In this document: positions 33,083 to 35,953 of the stretch, one piece after another | Layout of the letters: each line of letters opens with the position of its first letter | Numbering within the stretch: the stretch's first letter is position 1 | From: an uncultured bacterium | GTDB lineage: Bacteria > Planctomycetota > Phycisphaerae > Phycisphaerales > SM1A02 | Length of the DNA: 35,953 nt | Assembly (NCBI GenBank): GCA_903911205.1 | Contig: CAIWCL010000206.1 | Span: 1 to 35,953 of the forward strand | Reading direction: 5' to 3' | Translations under genes and position numbers: made by a program | The notes under the pieces: model-generated | Seen by the model: only the letters and a program-made list of their open reading frames with translations | Database searches by the model: none | What the model was told of the DNA's origin: nothing

Positions 33083-34810
33083 ATGCCGATTCAACGACTA
33101 CGCGCGACGCTCTTCGCGATCATCCGTTCGTTCGGGTTTCTGTGTGCGAGTTTCGGTGCGCTCGTGCTGATCGCAGTCAGCGAGACAGCGGTGCTTGCGC
33201 AGACTGCGCCTGACACGGCGTCGGCAGTATCGACATCTGTCTCGTCCACGCGTCGTCCCAACATTCTCTTCATCATGTCGGATGATCATGGGAAGCAGGC
33301 GATTTCGTGCTATGGCGCGACGGCCGCACCCGGCCTCGTGTCAACGCCGGGAATCGACCGTCTTGCGCGCGAAGGCATGCGCTTTGATCGCGCGAGTGTG
33401 ACGAATGCGATTTGCGGCCCATCTCGCGCGGTGATGCTGACGGGGAAGCACAGTCATCTCAACGGCTTCGCAACGAACGATCAGAATTTTGACGGCACGC
33501 AGCAGACATTTCCGAAGTTGTTGCAATCCGCGGGATATCGCACCGAAGTCATCGGGAAGTGGCATCTTGAAAGCGATCCGACGGGCTTCGATCACTGGGA
33601 TGTCCTCGTCGGGCAGGGCGACTACTGGAATCCGACGTTCATCGTTGATGGCGCACGCACCAAGCGCGAGGGACATGTCACCGACATCATCCATGCCAAC
33701 GCGCTCGAGCGATTGCGTGCGCTCGCGCCCGCGGCGAAGGATGGCAAGCCGTTCGCGATGCTTGTTCATCACAAAGCGCCGCACCGCAACTGGATGCCGA
33801 CGGCGCGACATCTCAATCTCTTCAAAGATGATGAGATTCCGCTTCCTGCGACATTCTTTGATCGTTACGAAGGTCGCAGTCGCGCGAGTTCGATGCAGAC
33901 GATGCAAGTCGACCGCGATCTCGCGTGGGAGTACGACCTGAAAGTGCCTGCGCGCGAGCTCTTTCCCGATCGCAAACTGGACGGACTTGATTCGTGGATG
34001 CAGCGCGAAATCGAGCGGATTCCAGGCGAAATCCAGCGCGCGATCGTGGAGGCATATCGCGATGAGAATCGAAAGCTCATGGAGCGCTACTCGCGCATGA
34101 AGCCGAAGTCGCTCGCAGAGTGGCGCTTCCAACGCTACGCGAAGGACTATCTCCGCACGGCGCAGGGCGTCGATGACTCGGTCGGCGGCATCCTCGAAGA
34201 ACTCGACCGACTCGGGCTCGCGGAGAACACGATCGTCGTCTACACGAGCGATCAAGGCTGGTTCCTCGGCGAGCACGGGTGGTTCGACAAGCGTTGGATG
34301 TACGAAGAGAGTTTCCGCATGCCGCTTGTCGTGCGTTGGCCTGCGCGCGTTCCGGCGGGAGCAACGTCGGGCGCGTTGGTGCAGAACCTTGATTTCGCGC
34401 CGACGTTCCTCGCGGCGGCGGGCGTTTCGGTTCCCGCCGACATGCAGGGGAAGAGCATGCTGCCGCTCCTCGCGGCAGGCAGCGCGACCGACAAGCCGTT
34501 CCGTGACGCGGTGTACTACCGCTTCGAAGAGTCGAAGGGTTCGCATACGGTGCCGCGCCACGAGGGCGTCGCAACCGATCGCTGGAAGCTGATTCGGTTC
34601 CTTGATCTGATCGATCCGACGACGGGCGAGCGTACCCTCGAACTTTACGACCTTGCCGCAGATCCCGACGAACTTCGAAGCCTTGTGGGCGACCCGAAGC
34701 ACGCGGAGTCCCTGCGAGCGATGACGCAGAAACTTGAGGCGATCCGAGCGCAGTACCACGTCGACGTCCCACCTGCGGGAAATTCAGCTTCAGCACCGGC
34801 GACCCCTTGA
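33083..34810 (+). CDS. Secreted type I sulfatase (formylglycine-dependent)
   Basis: 575 residues. The N-terminal hydrophobic segment is a signal peptide ('FGALVLIAVSETAVLAQT'). The alkaline-phosphatase-fold core starts RPNILFIMSDDHG with metal ligands D67 and D68. The sulfatase signature is ICGPSRAVMLTGK: C111-x-P-S-R, where the cysteine is converted to formylglycine by a maturase not in this window. GKWHLE and TSDQGWFLGEHG complete the active site. The C-terminus 'LYDLAADPDELRSL' is typical of glycan sulfatases. It removes sulfate esters from an extracellular substrate, probably a polysaccharide. It follows the VHL/S9B peptidase by 20 bp. A pair removing both peptide and sulfate would suit proteoglycan- or glycoprotein-like substrates, which is inference. 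Confidence 0.92.
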   Translation: MPIQRLRATLFAIIRSFGFLCASFGALVLIAVSETAVLAQTAPDTASAVSTSVSSTRRPNILFIMSDDHGKQAISCYGATAAPGLVSTPGIDRLAREGMRFDRASVTNAICGPSRAVMLTGKHSHLNGFATNDQNFDGTQQTFPKLLQSAGYRTEVIGKWHLESDPTGFDHWDVLVGQGDYWNPTFIVDGARTKREGHVTDIIHANALERLRALAPAAKDGKPFAMLVHHKAPHRNWMPTARHLNLFKDDEIPLPATFFDRYEGRSRASSMQTMQVDRDLAWEYDLKVPARELFPDRKLDGLDSWMQREIERIPGEIQRAIVEAYRDENRKLMERYSRMKPKSLAEWRFQRYAKDYLRTAQGVDDSVGGILEELDRLGLAENTIVVYTSDQGWFLGEHGWFDKRWMYEESFRMPLVVRWPARVPAGATSGALVQNLDFAPTFLAAAGVSVPADMQGKSMLPLLAAGSATDKPFRDAVYYRFEESKGSHTVPRHEGVATDRWKLIRFLDLIDPTTGERTLELYDLAADPDELRSLVGDPKHAESLRAMTQKLEAIRAQYHVDVPPAGNSASAPATP

Positions 34811-34834
34811 ACTCGCGTTCGGCGGCTCTACCCT
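34807..34834 (+). promoter_or_regulatory. Candidate promoter for the SIMPL-domain gene
   Basis: TTGAAC (34807-34812), a 16-bp spacer and TACCCT (34829-34834) predict a leader of about 100 nt before ATG 34943. The -10 resembles the TANNCT boxes of the leaderless genes. Confidence 0.45.
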
Positions 34835-34942
34835 CGCCGCCTCGTCGACAGAGAATCGAAACCTGAGCACTGCACGCGCACGGTCGCGCGTCTACTCGTG
34901 TTTCACGCGTGGTCCGCGCTGTCGGCGGCGCAGGGAGGCGTC

Positions 34943-35719
34943 ATGTCGGAGCAACGTCTGGGGATGGTTTCGCGGCTTGGTCGGTGGATCGCAACGCCTG
35001 GTGCAGGGATCTTCTTACTCGGCGCAACGCTCGCATTCGCGGTGCTTGGCGCGAGCGATCAAGTTGGTCGTGCGGTGCGCACGATGAAACAGGACAACGT
35101 GATTCGCGTGAAAGGCGTTTCGGAACTCGACATCACGAGTGACCGCGCGGTCTGGTGGGGTACGGTGCGTGCACGTGCAGCGACGCTTCCTGCGGCGTAC
35201 GACGAACTCGCGAAGGCGACCGACGCGCTCAAGGCATACGTTGTCTCGAAGGGGATTCCTGCTGACTCGATCACCGTTGCGAGTGTTGATATCTCGCGTG
35301 AAATGAAGCGCGATGAGAAGGGCAACCCGACGAACGAAGTGGAACGATTCGCGCTGCGGCAGCGACTTGGATTCTCATCGTCGAATGTGCAAGTTGTGCG
35401 CGAGATTGCGAACGGCGCAACGGCGCTCATCAAGCAAGGTGTTGAAGTCGAGAGCGATGCGCCGACGTACACCGTGAGCACGCTCGAAAAGACAAAACTT
35501 GAGTTGTTGGAGAAGGCGACCGCGAATGCCTACGAACGCGCGCAAGTCCTTGCGCGTGGCTCAGGAAGCGCCGTCGGTGGCCTCGTCAGCGCATCGCAAG
35601 GCGTCTATCAAATTGTGGCGCGCGGATCGACGGATTCGAGTGATTACGGCGAATACAACACGAGCCATATCGACAAGACCGCGCGTGTGGTGGTCACGCT
35701 TGAGTATGCAGTCAAGTGA
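34943..35719 (+). CDS. SIMPL-domain (DUF541) membrane-anchored protein
   Basis: 258 residues. ATG 34943 has GGGAGG 4 nt upstream. One transmembrane helix lies near the N-terminus (~residues 20-38, 'GAGIFLLGATLAFAVLG'), followed by the SIMPL/DUF541 domain (~55-258): 'VIRVKGVSELDITSDRAVW', 'LKAYVVSKGIPADSI' and 'RVVVTLEYAVK'. The domain should lie outside the cytoplasm. Members include oxidative-stress and adhesion-linked proteins, and no enzyme activity is established. The last codons overlap the start of a decayed 16-bp repeat that continues into the intergenic region. Confidence 0.85.
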   Translation: MSEQRLGMVSRLGRWIATPGAGIFLLGATLAFAVLGASDQVGRAVRTMKQDNVIRVKGVSELDITSDRAVWWGTVRARAATLPAAYDELAKATDALKAYVVSKGIPADSITVASVDISREMKRDEKGNPTNEVERFALRQRLGFSSSNVQVVREIANGATALIKQGVEVESDAPTYTVSTLEKTKLELLEKATANAYERAQVLARGSGSAVGGLVSASQGVYQIVARGSTDSSDYGEYNTSHIDKTARVVVTLEYAVK

Positions 35720-35768
35720 ATATGCCTTGCAGTGACTATGCCGCTATGCGCATATTCCATCAAGTGCA
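35704..35768. repeat. Decayed 16-bp repeat running from a gene end into intergenic DNA
   Basis: tatgc or a one-base variant recurs at 35705, 35721, 35737 and 35753, and atgc at about 35768, a 16-bp period. cAAGTGa-like segments also recur. The first copy is inside the last codons of the SIMPL gene. An 8-bp inverted repeat (gaatatgc/gcatattc, 35718-35725 and 35750-35757) is a product of the same repetition. Confidence 0.5.
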
Positions 35769-35795
35769 TGCGCCGTGAATGAGCGCGGGCGCGCG

Positions 35796-35900
35796 AAATC
35801 AAGGTGTGAACAATCATGGTGTGCACAATCATGGTGTGCGCAATCATGGAACGCGCAACCATGGAACGCGCAACCATGGAACGCGCAACCATGGAACGCG
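35796..35900. repeat. 15-bp tandem repeat, seven copies of two types with a hybrid junction copy
   Basis: Copies start at 35796, 35811, 35826, 35841, 35856, 35871 and 35886. Early copies are caatcatggtgtgca/g and late ones are caaccatggaacgcg. The copy at 35841 (caatcatggaacgcg) has the first half of one type and the second half of the other. The array fills the space between the convergent SIMPL gene and the dockerin gene that ends at 35905. Confidence 0.92.
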
Positions 35901-35904
35901 GGGA

Positions 35905-35953
35905 TCACTTGCCCCACGCGTCGAGAACGCGCGCGAGATCGGAGGCCCCGACG
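35905..35953 (-). CDS. C-terminal end of a dockerin protein (rest outside window)
   Basis: On the minus strand the frame reads VGASDLARVLDAWGK and then stops (TGA, 35905-35907). This is the second half of a dockerin calcium loop with its 'DLxxxLxxWG' helix, the same ending seen in the other dockerin proteins here. The gene continues beyond the right edge. Nothing can be said about its catalytic part. Confidence 0.75.
   Translation of the reverse strand, partial: VGASDLARVLDAWGK

Noticed and set aside
35718-35757. Hairpin terminator after the SIMPL gene (gaatatgc/gcatattc)
   Set aside because: The loop is 24 nt, there is no T-run, and the arms are explained by the 16-bp repeat that spans them.
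1-35953. Mobile elements, prophage, tRNA or rRNA genes, defence systems
   Set aside because: No transposase, integrase, terminal inverted repeats, tRNA-like cloverleaf, rRNA segment or known defence gene was recognised on either strand. I could not run dedicated searches.

Overview
The window is a GC-rich bacterial chromosome segment that looks like a planctomycete, most probably Phycisphaerae-like. This is inferred from the mix of families. There are seven dockerin-type proteins with the 'GDLAxLLxxWG' style of calcium loop, and a PEP-CTERM-like tail ending VPTPGAVALLGLAGL plus a basic cluster. There is also a pseudopilin with an H-X9-DG motif, a sulfatase, a DPP-IV-like peptidase, and PhoD- and PhoX-like phosphatases. 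No rRNA, tRNA, CRISPR array, transposase or phage gene was seen, and about 20 complete genes fill the window.

Region 1 (1-11007, all +) is dominated by secreted, calcium-binding, modular proteins. A very large protein, cut at the window edge, consists mostly of ~51-residue tandem repeats followed by cohesin-like, HYR-like and dockerin modules. Two smaller cohesin-like/dockerin proteins follow in tandem, then a sialidase-like (Asp-box) protein. The last is a second large cohesin-like/HYR/dockerin protein whose C-terminal third is clearly paralogous to that of the first, including a shared tail with a VRELRR motif and a third EF-hand-like loop.

Region 2 (11171-20647) holds a single-chain fusion of phosphoserine phosphatase (SerB-like) with 3-phosphoglycerate dehydrogenase (SerA) and its ACT domain. 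A convergent PEP-CTERM-like secreted protein follows. Next come two tandem LolA/DUF2092-like periplasmic proteins, one fused to a TlpA-type thioredoxin, a transglutaminase-like protein, a pseudopilin and a probable lipoprotein.

Region 3 (20715-30064) is mostly on the minus strand: a sulfotransferase/capsule-type protein, a PhoX/DUF839-like protein with a dockerin, an HtrA-PDZ protein that has lost all three catalytic residues, and a PhoD-like phosphatase with a dockerin. A plus-strand pair, imelysin plus di-haem CXXCH oxidoreductase, lies between them and is the classic iron-linked pairing.

Region 4 (30363-35953) carries a DPP-IV-family (S9B) peptidase with a VHL beta-like domain inserted, an FGly-type sulfatase, a SIMPL-domain protein, and the C-terminal end of another dockerin protein entering from the right edge on the minus strand.

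Two window-wide patterns stand out. First, genes split into those with a clear Shine-Dalgarno site and those with none but a TANNCT-like -10 box exactly 6-7 nt before the start codon, which suggests leaderless transcription. Second, seven short tandem-repeat arrays (periods 13, 15, 16, 18 and 27 bp), each with its own unrelated unit, lie in or at the edge of intergenic gaps. The best candidates for undescribed biology are the VHL-S9B peptidase, the cohesin/dockerin set with its new repeat and tail modules, the SerB-SerA fusion, the catalytically dead HtrA, and the locus-specific minisatellites.
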